Shown here one piece after another: positions 7,212 through 13,933 of a stretch of 26,742 bases of DNA. The position numbers and the translations under genes were made by a program. Origin of the DNA: Candidatus Gottesmanbacteria bacterium (lineage in GTDB: Bacteria; Patescibacteriota; Microgenomatia; UBA10105; UBA927). The notes below the pieces were generated by a model that was not told the origin of the DNA, did not search any database, and worked only from the letters and a program-made list of their open reading frames with translations. The stretch spans positions 1-26,742 of the forward strand of contig JACPFZ010000008.1 of the NCBI GenBank assembly GCA_016182725.1. Reading direction: 5' to 3'. The stretch's first letter is position 1. Every line of letters begins with the position of its first letter.

Positions 7212-8075
7212 ATGCCTTCTATCACTGCAGATAGCTTTAAAACAAGCTTTTTACCCACCTGGTGCCCTGGGTGCGGCGATTTTGGCATCTGGATGTCACT
7301 GAAAAACGCTTTGGCAAATCTCGGAATCGGTTCTGATGACGGATTTTTAGTGTACGGCATAGGGTGTCACGGCAATATGCAGGATTGGATGAAGATTTAC
7401 GGGGCCAGGGGGCTTCATGGCCGCGCATTGCCAGTGGCGCAAGGGATAAAACTTGCTAATCACAAACTGCCGGTCATATGTATTACCGGCGATGGTGATT
7501 GTCTGGGGGAAGGCGGCAATCATCTGATCCACGCAGCAAAGCGAAATCCCGACATTACCGTTATTATTCATGATAACCAGGTATATGGGTTGACGACGGG
7601 TCAAGCATCGCCAACTGCTCAACCGGGTTTTAAAACGAAATCCACACCCACTGGCGCAACCGATACCCCGATTAATCCGTTGACGTTGGGGTTGACTGCA
7701 GGCGCGACATTTATTGCTCGCGGATTTGCCGGTGACACGCCGGGCTTAACCGATCTCATGCAGCGAGCAATTTCGCACAAAGGGTTTAGCGTGCTTGACG
7801 TCTTACAGCCGTGTGTGACGTTTGATAAGGTACACACCTACGGCTGGTATAGGCAGCGTCTGTATCAACTAGATAAAGAAGGATATGTACCAGATAACAA
7901 AATCAAAGCGTTTGAAAAAGCATTGGAGTGGGGAGATAAAATTCCCATTGGCATATTTTATAAAGAAGACCGGCCAACCAGTGAAGAGGTAGAACCGGCA
8001 TTGACCGGAGCGCCACTGAAGGATTTACCTCTTACGGTTTCCAACATTGATGGGCTTCTTTCCGAATTTATTTAG
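7212..8075 (+). CDS. korB: 2-oxoacid:ferredoxin oxidoreductase, beta subunit
   Basis: The catalytic TPP-binding subunit of the enzyme begun by korA. The 287 residues include W17-C18-P-G-C21-G, then C52 in YGIGCHGN and C201 in LQPCVTF. Together these form the four-cysteine site for the single [4Fe-4S] cluster typical of two-subunit enzymes. The TPP/Mg motif is GDGDCLGEGGNH followed by DNQVYGLTTGQASPT. No extra 2x[4Fe-4S] delta domain is encoded nearby, so electrons probably leave directly to the ferredoxin at 5148. The start at 7212 is supported by homology (TWCPGCGDFG near the N-terminus). Confidence 0.95.
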   Translation: MPSITADSFKTSFLPTWCPGCGDFGIWMSLKNALANLGIGSDDGFLVYGIGCHGNMQDWMKIYGARGLHGRALPVAQGIKLANHKLPVICITGDGDCLGEGGNHLIHAAKRNPDITVIIHDNQVYGLTTGQASPTAQPGFKTKSTPTGATDTPINPLTLGLTAGATFIARGFAGDTPGLTDLMQRAISHKGFSVLDVLQPCVTFDKVHTYGWYRQRLYQLDKEGYVPDNKIKAFEKALEWGDKIPIGIFYKEDRPTSEEVEPALTGAPLKDLPLTVSNIDGLLSEFI

Positions 8076-8083
8076 TCTCTTGC

Positions 8084-8100
8084 CCCCGATAAAATCGGGG
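8084..8100 (+). terminator. GC-rich hairpin after korB (weak terminator candidate)
   Basis: A perfect 7-bp stem, CCCCGAT/ATCGGGG, with an AAA loop, 8 nt after the korB stop. Only two T residues follow on the plus strand, so intrinsic termination is uncertain. It separates the kor operon from the lon promoter that starts 2 nt later. Confidence 0.4.
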
Positions 8101-8101
8101 C

Positions 8102-8130
8102 TTGACGAGTGTATTAGCAGTTGTTATACT
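8102..8130 (+). promoter_or_regulatory. lon promoter (TTGACG-17-TATACT, extended -10)
   Basis: The -35 TTGACG (8102-8107), a 17-nt spacer and the -10 TATACT (8125-8130), preceded by TGT, form a strong sigma-70-type promoter. The predicted start site is about 8137, which leaves a leader of roughly 80 nt. The -10 lies inside the CIRCE operator. Confidence 0.8.
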
Positions 8131-8140
8131 TGAGTGCTAA
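8114..8140 (+). promoter_or_regulatory. CIRCE operator (HrcA binding site) upstream of lon
   Basis: The left arm TTAGCAGTT (8114-8122), a 9-nt spacer and the right arm GAGTGCTAA (8132-8140). Against the CIRCE consensus TTAGCACTC-N9-GAGTGCTAA, the right arm matches 9/9, the left arm 7/9, and the spacer is exactly 9. It overlaps the -10 and start site of lon, the classical position for repression by the heat-shock repressor HrcA. hrcA is not in the window. Confidence 0.85.
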
Positions 8141-8205
8141 CCAGGTACGAGCCTTACTTTCTCGCAAGGGCTACGTCCTTGCCTCGAAAGAGCGGCCATA
8201 CCTGG
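8141..8205 (+). promoter_or_regulatory. Long imperfect hairpin in the lon 5' leader
   Basis: The leader can fold into one stacked structure. CCAGGTA (8141-8147) pairs with TACCTGG (8199-8205); GCC (8151-8153) with GGC (8194-8196); CTTTC (8157-8161) with GAAAG (8186-8190); and GCAAGG (8164-8169) with CCTTGC (8177-8182) around a 7-nt loop. It fills nearly all the leader and ends 13 nt before the ATG. It could be an mRNA-stability or thermosensing element; I recognise no known riboswitch class. Confidence 0.55.
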
Positions 8206-8218
8206 CGAGTCCAAAAAA

Positions 8219-10675
8219 ATGGCGGATTTAGTTTCTGCTACAAACCAAATGCTTCCGATTGTTCCCATACGCGATGGCGTGGTGTTTCCTGGGACAGAAA
8301 TGATCCTTACGTTTGGAAGGCAGCGGTCAGTTTCTGCAATTGAGGCGGCATCAAGTACAGGAAAACGCGTCATTTTGGTGATGCAGAAAAATCCCAACAT
8401 TAATGATCCTACCCCTTCAGATCTTTACCACACTGCGACCATCGGAGAAATCGTTCAGATGATGAAAAATGAAGGGGAAATTAATGCCCTCGTCCGGGGA
8501 GTGGGAAAGGTAGAAATACTCTCCTATGAAGCAGTCGAACCATTTTTCGTGGGCCGCTATCTGCCTGTTGCTGACACGGTGGTAGAAAACGATGAAATAA
8601 AAGCACTCACCAATCACCTCACGAGCGAACTTCGCCGCGCCGTCAACTTTGGTAAATCCATGGACTTTTTGACATTTATGAACATCATGTCGGGCTTGGA
8701 TTCCCTTGCTCTTTCGTATCAGGTTGCGGGAGTACTTGATGTCAAACCGAATGAGCGACAGGAGCTTTTGGAAACAGCATCCGTGAAGGAACGTTTGGAA
8801 AAAGAGGTAGGATTTCTCTCGCGGGAAGTAAAAATTCTTGAACTGGAACGAAAGATTGCCAATAAAACGCAGGAAAAATTTGATAAAAACGTGCGCGAAC
8901 AAGTGCTTCGCGAGCGCATGAAAACCATTGAAAAAGAATTGGGGGAAGAGGGAGAAAGTAAAGAGTTCAAAGAGCTGTCCGATAAAATCAAAAAAGCAGG
9001 CATGCCCCCCGATGTCCGGGAAAAAGCGGAAAAAGAACTGGCCCGCCTTATCCAAATGTCGCAATACAATCCGGAATCCTCATACGTGCGTACCTACTTG
9101 GACTGGCTCGTGGACTTGCCTTGGTCTGTTGCCAGCCCCAATAATGTGAACATCGCTGATGCAGAAAACGTTTTAAATGAAGACCATTACGGTTTGAAAA
9201 AAATTAAAGAGCGGATTTTGGAATACCTGGCCGTCATGAAACTGCGCGCCAAAGCAGAGGAACAAGAAGAAGCACAAGAAAAACAGAAGCATCCCAAAGA
9301 TGAAGTGAAGCGGAAAGGGAAGGTGGCACCGACGATTCTCAGTTTTGGGGGACCTCCCGGCGTGGGGAAAACATCCATCGGAAAATCCATTGCGCGGTCG
9401 CTGGGCAGAAAATTCGTCAAAATGTCTTTGGGCGGCATCCGTGATGAAGCGGAAATCCGCGGGCACCGCAGGACGTATGTGGGTGCTCTTCCCGGCCGCA
9501 TCATTCAAGGTGTCAAACAGGCTGGCACCAAAAATCCGGTGTTTATGCTGGATGAAATTGATAAAGTGGGCGCAGATTTTCGCGGTGACCCTTCAGCCGC
9601 TCTTCTAGAAGCGCTTGACCCGGAGCAGAATTATGCGTTTTCCGATCACTATTTGGAAGTACCGTTTGATTTATCCGATGTGTTTTTTATTACCACCTGC
9701 AACATACTGGACACTATTCCGCCGGCCCTCCGGGACCGACTCGAGGTCATTCACTTCCCCGGATATACAGAAGAAGAAAAGTTTCATATCGGCCGCGACT
9801 TTTTATTTGAAAAGCAACGCGGGATCCACGGCATTCCAGAGGATACCGTCAAACTTTCCGATACTGCACTGTACGATATTATCCGTCGATATACCCGCGA
9901 GGCTGGTGTGCGTAACCTGGAGCGGGAGATTTCTACGCTTTTTAGAAAAGTTGCCAAAAAAATCGCTGATAACAAAGACGGCAAAAAGAGCACATTTGCC
10001 ATTGGATCCAAAGATTTGCACACGTACCTTGGCCCGTACAAATTTACTTCGTATTTAGCGGAAAAAAAGGATGAAGTGGGTATGTCCACGGGGCTCGCCT
10101 GGACCGAAGCCGGCGGCGATATATTATTTATCGAAGTAGCGCTTATGCCGGGCAGGGGAACCCTTACCCTCACCGGGCAGTTGGGTGATGTGATGAAGGA
10201 ATCAGGTCAAGCCGCACTTTCCTACGTGCGAAGCCGGTACAAAGTATTGGGATTGCCGGAAAAATTTTTCCAAAAACTTGACGTGCATGTTCACGTGCCG
10301 GAAGGCGCGGTGACTAAAGATGGGCCGTCCGCAGGAGCAGCAATCGGTACGGCATTGGTATCTGCGCTCACTAAAATTCCCATCAAGCGCACGGTTGCTA
10401 TGACCGGAGAAATTACGTTGCGTGGCAGAGTACTTGAAATCGGCGGAGTGAAAGAAAAAGTGATTGCCGCTCACCGGGCAGGCATAAAAACCGTGATGTT
10501 GCCGAAAAATAATAAAAAAGATTTGGAGGATATCCCCAAATCCGTCATTAATGATCTCACCTTCCACTTCGTCGAACACATGGATGAAGTGTTAAAGGTC
10601 GCCCTGGCCAAGCCTATTGTCCGAAGTGCAAAGAAGCTTCTTGCCACTCATCCCCACGCCCATCTGACTGCGTAA
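8219..10675 (+). CDS. lon: ATP-dependent Lon protease
   Basis: A cytosolic AAA+ serine protease that degrades misfolded and regulatory proteins; 818 residues, a normal LonA length. Order: N-terminal substrate-binding domain (LPIVPIRDGVVFPG), a helical region with long coiled coil (~190-260), the AAA+ module with Walker A G378-PPGVGKT-385 and Walker B FMLDEIDK, and the protease domain. The catalytic dyad is S704 in KDGPSAGAAIG and K747 in GGVKEKV, a 43-residue spacing as in E. coli S679/K722. A charged Lys/Glu-rich insertion of about 20-25 residues (around 344-369) sits between the helical region and Walker A. Transcription appears heat-shock controlled through the CIRCE element upstream. The ATG at 8219 follows an A-run without a clear Shine-Dalgarno. 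Confidence 0.98.
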   Translation: MADLVSATNQMLPIVPIRDGVVFPGTEMILTFGRQRSVSAIEAASSTGKRVILVMQKNPNINDPTPSDLYHTATIGEIVQMMKNEGEINALVRGVGKVEILSYEAVEPFFVGRYLPVADTVVENDEIKALTNHLTSELRRAVNFGKSMDFLTFMNIMSGLDSLALSYQVAGVLDVKPNERQELLETASVKERLEKEVGFLSREVKILELERKIANKTQEKFDKNVREQVLRERMKTIEKELGEEGESKEFKELSDKIKKAGMPPDVREKAEKELARLIQMSQYNPESSYVRTYLDWLVDLPWSVASPNNVNIADAENVLNEDHYGLKKIKERILEYLAVMKLRAKAEEQEEAQEKQKHPKDEVKRKGKVAPTILSFGGPPGVGKTSIGKSIARSLGRKFVKMSLGGIRDEAEIRGHRRTYVGALPGRIIQGVKQAGTKNPVFMLDEIDKVGADFRGDPSAALLEALDPEQNYAFSDHYLEVPFDLSDVFFITTCNILDTIPPALRDRLEVIHFPGYTEEEKFHIGRDFLFEKQRGIHGIPEDTVKLSDTALYDIIRRYTREAGVRNLEREISTLFRKVAKKIADNKDGKKSTFAIGSKDLHTYLGPYKFTSYLAEKKDEVGMSTGLAWTEAGGDILFIEVALMPGRGTLTLTGQLGDVMKESGQAALSYVRSRYKVLGLPEKFFQKLDVHVHVPEGAVTKDGPSAGAAIGTALVSALTKIPIKRTVAMTGEITLRGRVLEIGGVKEKVIAAHRAGIKTVMLPKNNKKDLEDIPKSVINDLTFHFVEHMDEVLKVALAKPIVRSAKKLLATHPHAHLTA

Positions 10676-10722
10676 TAAACTCAGAATATTTTTTCCGAAT
10701 TATATGCTTTGAGCGCTCTTTC

Positions 10723-10731
10723 TGATACAAT
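10723..10731 (+). promoter_or_regulatory. Extended -10 (TGATACAAT) for the restriction endonuclease gene
   Basis: TG-A-TACAAT is identical to the ferredoxin -10 at 5133-5141. It ends 16 nt before the ATG at 10748, predicting a leader of about 10 nt that contains a GGGAG (10739-10743), 4 nt from the ATG. Confidence 0.5.
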
Positions 10732-10747
10732 AGCAACCGGGAGTTAT

Positions 10748-11587
10748 ATGAACGTATCTTCAAAAGTTAAAAAATTAGTAGATTTAATAAAATCCGAAGG
10801 GATTATTACGAAGGATTTAAAACCAGTTACTGTGGTTGGTAAAATTACAACATTAGCCCAACAGTTGTTTCCTGAAGATAAAGATAAATATTTTTTACAG
10901 ATAGTTCAAGAAGCATATATTTCATTGCTTATTAATAGAGGCATCGATCCAATTAGGGCTCGACAAAGCTGGGTTGTTGCGAGCGGTGGAGATTTTGAAG
11001 GTTACATAAGAAACCATATCAATCAAATATTAAATTCAGAAGGAATAGTTGCTATAAAAGGTGATAGATTAAAACAGTTAGGCAAAAAGTCTCTAAGAAT
11101 TAAAGAGTTAATAAGATTTTTAACTTTGCCAGCCAAACGGAGATGCACTCAAACCAGTGTTGATGTTTGGCCCGACAATGACATTCTGGTTTTATTAAAA
11201 ACGCAAGATGATATATGGAGAATTTTAGCATCTATTAGCGCTAAAACCAGTAGCCATAGTAGAAATACCAGTGTTCTTTTTTGGTCCATCGCAGTAAGTA
11301 GTTTGGGTATAAAATATTTTCTAGCTACTCAAGACAGAGATAATCAATTTATTAAAGAGTGTACTTCTAATGATGTCAATCAGGAGAGAAAATTATTTGA
11401 GGCTTATTGTGATAGGGTTTTTACCTCTAATCCCCAAGCGAATTATTGCTCTCAAGTAAAATCTTTGATTCTAAGAGATGATGGATCATCGGAACTTGCT
11501 AATGAATTATTAGAGCTCAAGAAGCAGATAGTAGGTAAAATATCTCACGGTGAAACAGTCTCTATAGAAGACCTTGAGAATTACTAA
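10748..11587 (+). CDS. Probable type II restriction endonuclease, PD-(D/E)XK fold
   Basis: A 279-residue protein read as the restriction partner of the adjacent methyltransferase. Visible signs are E84 in GGDFEGYIRNHINQIL, a segment common near the start of the nuclease core in type II enzymes, then P142-D143-N-D145-I, then S164-A-K166-T-S. This is a PD...SxK active site as in the CCGG-cutting Cfr10I/NgoMIV/BsaWI-like enzymes, where the acidic residue is displaced. The rest has no match I can name. The gene is AT-rich compared with lon and is convergent with the LexA-methyltransferase gene, with 3' ends overlapping by 26 nt. The start at 10748 is preferred to an upstream TTG at 10709 because the -10 lies between them. 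The family is moderately sure; specificity is unknown. Confidence 0.6.
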   Translation: MNVSSKVKKLVDLIKSEGIITKDLKPVTVVGKITTLAQQLFPEDKDKYFLQIVQEAYISLLINRGIDPIRARQSWVVASGGDFEGYIRNHINQILNSEGIVAIKGDRLKQLGKKSLRIKELIRFLTLPAKRRCTQTSVDVWPDNDILVLLKTQDDIWRILASISAKTSSHSRNTSVLFWSIAVSSLGIKYFLATQDRDNQFIKECTSNDVNQERKLFEAYCDRVFTSNPQANYCSQVKSLILRDDGSSELANELLELKKQIVGKISHGETVSIEDLENY

Positions 11588-12977
11588 ATAAGGGCAAGAG
11601 GTTTTTAGCTTTGTTTAATCTTTTTTGTGCAACGTCATTATATTCTTCGGAGATATCGATGTGTACAAAGTGCCTTTTTGTTTTATAAGCAACGACAGCC
11701 ACTGTTCCTGTTCCACCAAACATGTCTAATACAGTATTGTTTTTATAGGAGTAAAATTTTATAAGACGATAGATCAATTTTTCTGGAAATGGTGCTGGGT
11801 GTCCGTTTCTTTGCGTCTCTGGAGATATTTTCCAAAACCCATCTGAAAAATTCATAAATTCCTCTTTGGTTATATCAGCATTTTTAGGATCGCCATCAAG
11901 GCGATCTTTTTCTTTAGTAAAGACAAGTACATATTCCCAAGAAGGCACTATATGAGGGTTGGCTGGGCTTTTGAAACTTCCCCAAGCAGTGCGTTTAAGC
12001 ATTGTCTGTTTATACCAGAGTATTTCTGTTCTAAACTTCATGCCAATTTTGCGCATTTGATTAGTGAAGTCGTGATGTATTGGGACGAAATCTTTAATAC
12101 CCGTAGGTGCAATGTTTAGAGCGAATCTCCCGCCTGGAGCAAGCACTCTTTTTGTTTCTCTCCAAACTTTCTCTAGCCAATTAAGATATTCTTGGTAATC
12201 CATATGGTCGTTGTGATTATCGTAATTTTTTCCTACATTATATGGAGGTGAGGTTACAGCAAGATGAATACTACTGTCGGGAATCTGTGCCATTACTTCT
12301 AAAACATCGCCTGTGATTATCCTATCTAACTCAAATTGTTTTTGTGCTGAGATTTGAACTCCTTCTGTAGATGGTCTCGTTCTGTCTTCATAATTTGGTA
12401 ATACTCCTAGAACTCTTCCTTGAATTATCAAATCTCTAACAAAAATTGGTTTCATACTGGAATTGGCTGGTTGAAGTCTAAAGCCGTTTTTCTCTTTATA
12501 AATCTTTTTTAGAGTGGCTTCACTGCCGTTGATCAAAACAATGACTTTTTGTCCATTCGTAGCTGTTTCCTGTCTACGAATAACAACAGTATCTCCATCG
12601 TATATATTTTCATCAATCATACTGTCCCCTTTTACTTTTAAGGCATAATGGAGACCATTCTTAGACAACATTGTTTTTGGAACGCTCAAAGGTTCCGGAT
12701 TAGAAATTGCCTCGATTGGTTCTCCTGCAGCGATATAGCCCAATAGAGGAATATCAACATTACCAGTTTCGATTGGACTTATGCCGCGAGCAACATTTTC
12801 TTCTTTTTGAAGATAACCTTTATTTTGAAGTTCTTCTACGAAGTGTTGGGCAGAGCTTAATGGTTTTTTAAGATATTTTGCAATTTCCCTAAAAGAAGGA
12901 GAATAGTTGTTTTTTGAAGTAAATTTTTTGATAAAATCGAGAACTTTTTTTTGTTTTGGTGTTAAATGGGTTGGCAT
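11562..12977 (-). CDS. LexA repressor/autoprotease fused to a DNA methyltransferase
   Basis: One uninterrupted 471-residue frame joins two complete proteins. Residues 1-~65 are the LexA winged helix (LTPKQKKVLDFI, YSPSFREIAKYL). Residues ~75-193 are the S24 autoprotease, with cleavage site A84-G85 (GYIAAGEP), Ser S119 (VKGDSMIDENIYDGD) and Lys K157 (EATLKK), nearly the numbering of E. coli LexA (A84-G85, S119, K156). After a ~20-residue linker, residues ~215-471 form a beta-class amino-methyltransferase: T242-S-P-P-Y246 (motif IV), HPAPFPEKL at 393-401 (motif X) and F420-G-G-T-G-T425 (motif I, SAM site), for N6-adenine or N4-cytosine. The neighbouring nuclease suggests a restriction-modification pair. 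The inferred role is self-repression relieved by RecA-stimulated cleavage. All catalytic residues of both halves are present. Confidence 0.93.
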   Translation of the reverse strand: MPTHLTPKQKKVLDFIKKFTSKNNYSPSFREIAKYLKKPLSSAQHFVEELQNKGYLQKEENVARGISPIETGNVDIPLLGYIAAGEPIEAISNPEPLSVPKTMLSKNGLHYALKVKGDSMIDENIYDGDTVVIRRQETATNGQKVIVLINGSEATLKKIYKEKNGFRLQPANSSMKPIFVRDLIIQGRVLGVLPNYEDRTRPSTEGVQISAQKQFELDRIITGDVLEVMAQIPDSSIHLAVTSPPYNVGKNYDNHNDHMDYQEYLNWLEKVWRETKRVLAPGGRFALNIAPTGIKDFVPIHHDFTNQMRKIGMKFRTEILWYKQTMLKRTAWGSFKSPANPHIVPSWEYVLVFTKEKDRLDGDPKNADITKEEFMNFSDGFWKISPETQRNGHPAPFPEKLIYRLIKFYSYKNNTVLDMFGGTGTVAVVAYKTKRHFVHIDISEEYNDVAQKRLNKAKNLLPLFSNSQGLL

Positions 12978-12978
12978 G

Positions 12979-13007
12979 TTGACTTTAATAGAGAGTTGTA
13001 ATATAAC
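12979..13007 (+). promoter_or_regulatory. Promoter for the small ORF/nuclease unit (TTGACT-17-TATAAC)
   Basis: The -35 TTGACT (12979-12984), a 17-nt spacer and the -10 TATAAC (13002-13007). The predicted start is about 13014, 42 nt before the ATG at 13056. Its -10 lies wholly inside the dyad at 12994-13008 and overlaps the opposing -10. Confidence 0.55.
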
Positions 13008-13008
13008 T
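12994..13008. promoter_or_regulatory. 15-bp dyad, candidate LexA-methyltransferase operator
   Basis: AGTTGTAATATAACT is a palindrome with 6 of 7 arm positions paired around a central A. It covers the plus-strand -10 completely, touches the minus-strand -10 and spans the predicted minus-strand start site. It is therefore well placed to repress both divergent units. It is not the B. subtilis (GAAC-N4-GTTC) or E. coli (CTGT-N8-ACAG) LexA box, so the assignment rests on position and symmetry. Confidence 0.5.
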
Positions 13009-13034
13009 GTACTAATTTTGTATTACTTTGTCAA
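13006..13034 (-). promoter_or_regulatory. Promoter for the LexA-methyltransferase gene (TTGACA-17-TACAGT)
   Basis: On the minus strand, a perfect -35 TTGACA (13034-13029), a 17-nt spacer and the -10 TACAGT (13011-13006). The start site is predicted near 12999, about 21 nt before the ATG at 12977. The two opposing -10 hexamers overlap by 2 bp, so the divergent promoters should compete. Confidence 0.65.
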
Positions 13035-13055
13035 TAGAGGAAGGGGCGAGAGAAT

Positions 13056-13244
13056 ATGATGGATTTTAATGTATTTAAAGTTGAGCCTAAAATAAATGTA
13101 GGCCCAGGAGCGCAAAAGAAAAGCATTGGCATCCTAAATAAAGGAAAAAATAACAGGTTTGTAAATAATAAAATTCAAGGGTTGGACGTTGGGATTCAAG
13201 ATGAGGGAGAAAATACATTGGCACAAGATAACGAAATTCAATAG
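13056..13244 (+). CDS. Small Asn/Gly-rich hypothetical protein, beta-helix-like repeats
   Basis: A 62-residue (or 61 from the second ATG at 13059) protein that I do not recognise. Its second half has spaced Asn and Ile/Val residues (NNRFVNNKIQGLDVGI, then NTLAQDNEI). These resemble two rungs of a right-handed beta-helix, but the chain is too short for a full solenoid. There is no signal peptide, membrane segment or cysteine. A purine-rich AGAGGAAGGGG lies 10-13 nt upstream of the start, one of the few Shine-Dalgarno-like tracts in the window. It is transcribed divergently from the LexA-methyltransferase gene and ends 8 nt before the nuclease gene, which suggests co-transcription. It may be an antitoxin, inhibitor or regulator; this is conjecture. 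Confidence 0.55.
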   Translation: MMDFNVFKVEPKINVGPGAQKKSIGILNKGKNNRFVNNKIQGLDVGIQDEGENTLAQDNEIQ

Positions 13245-13252
13245 TTTCCAAC

Positions 13253-13930
13253 ATGTATAAACTCTCTCCATCAGATTTCAAGTATTTATACGAAGACTGC
13301 AAGCACTGCTACTGGCAGAAAGCAAAGGGGATTATTAAGGAACTTCCGTCTATTGGCATGCCGGGAGTGTTTATGAAAATGAACTCACTCCTCCAACATG
13401 CCATTATGGGGATGGATTTACGGGATATTAACTCCCAGCTTCCTGCCGGCAAAATACAAGTAAAAGAGGGATTTTTGAAATCAAAGCCGATCCCGCCAGG
13501 CAATGATTGTTTTATTGGGGGAAGATTTGATGTTGCGTCGCGTTTAGATGACGGCACCTATTCTGTGATTGACTTTAAAATTACCGATCCAAAAGAGGAT
13601 AAAATTCAAAAGTTCTTTGCTCAACTTCATGCGTATAAATTTGCCTTGGAACATCCTGCGTTTGGAGAACCGAAAAAGGTGAGCAAAATGGGTGTTATTG
13701 CCATAAATCCTGAAGAAATATCTTTCCCGGGCGATACGGTAGTTTTTACAGCCAAGCCGCAGTGGTTTGAAATTGAGGAAGATATGGATAGATTTTATGC
13801 GTTTATTTCAGAAGTCTCTAGGCTTTTGCATGGCCCTGTTCCGCCGGAAAATCCTGATACCTGCAAATGGTGTTATTACCGTATTTGTACGAGAAAACCA
13901 CAGGATATTCAGGACGAAATTCCTTTCTGA
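13253..13930 (+). CDS. Cas4/RecB-like PD-(D/E)XK nuclease with predicted Fe-S cluster
   Basis: A 225-residue single-domain nuclease. The active site is visible as G90-R-F-D93 followed by V-I-D107-F-K109, the PD-(D/E)XK pattern of Cas4/AddB/RecB exonucleases, with a Q-L-H-A-Y motif downstream (FFAQLHAYKFAL). Cysteines at both ends (C16, C19 and C204-x2-C207-x4-C212) match the split Fe-S site of Cas4-like proteins. No cas genes or repeat arrays are in the window, so this is a solo nuclease, probably for DNA end processing or defence. The SUF operon in the same window could supply the cluster. It appears co-transcribed with the small ORF 8 nt upstream. Confidence 0.8.
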   Translation: MYKLSPSDFKYLYEDCKHCYWQKAKGIIKELPSIGMPGVFMKMNSLLQHAIMGMDLRDINSQLPAGKIQVKEGFLKSKPIPPGNDCFIGGRFDVASRLDDGTYSVIDFKITDPKEDKIQKFFAQLHAYKFALEHPAFGEPKKVSKMGVIAINPEEISFPGDTVVFTAKPQWFEIEEDMDRFYAFISEVSRLLHGPVPPENPDTCKWCYYRICTRKPQDIQDEIPF

Positions 13931-13933
13931 TAG

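Noticed and set aside
8417..9064. 215-aa minus-strand frame inside lon
   Set aside because: Shadow of a long coding gene; Phe/Leu-rich antisense translation with no family features.
13087..13302. 71-aa minus-strand frame opposite the small ORF
   Set aside because: No ribosome site, promoter or recognisable sequence; it overlaps two better supported plus-strand genes.
13253..13930. CRISPR-Cas locus suggested by the Cas4-like nuclease
   Set aside because: No direct-repeat array and no cas1, cas2 or effector gene in the window; solo Cas4-like nucleases are common.
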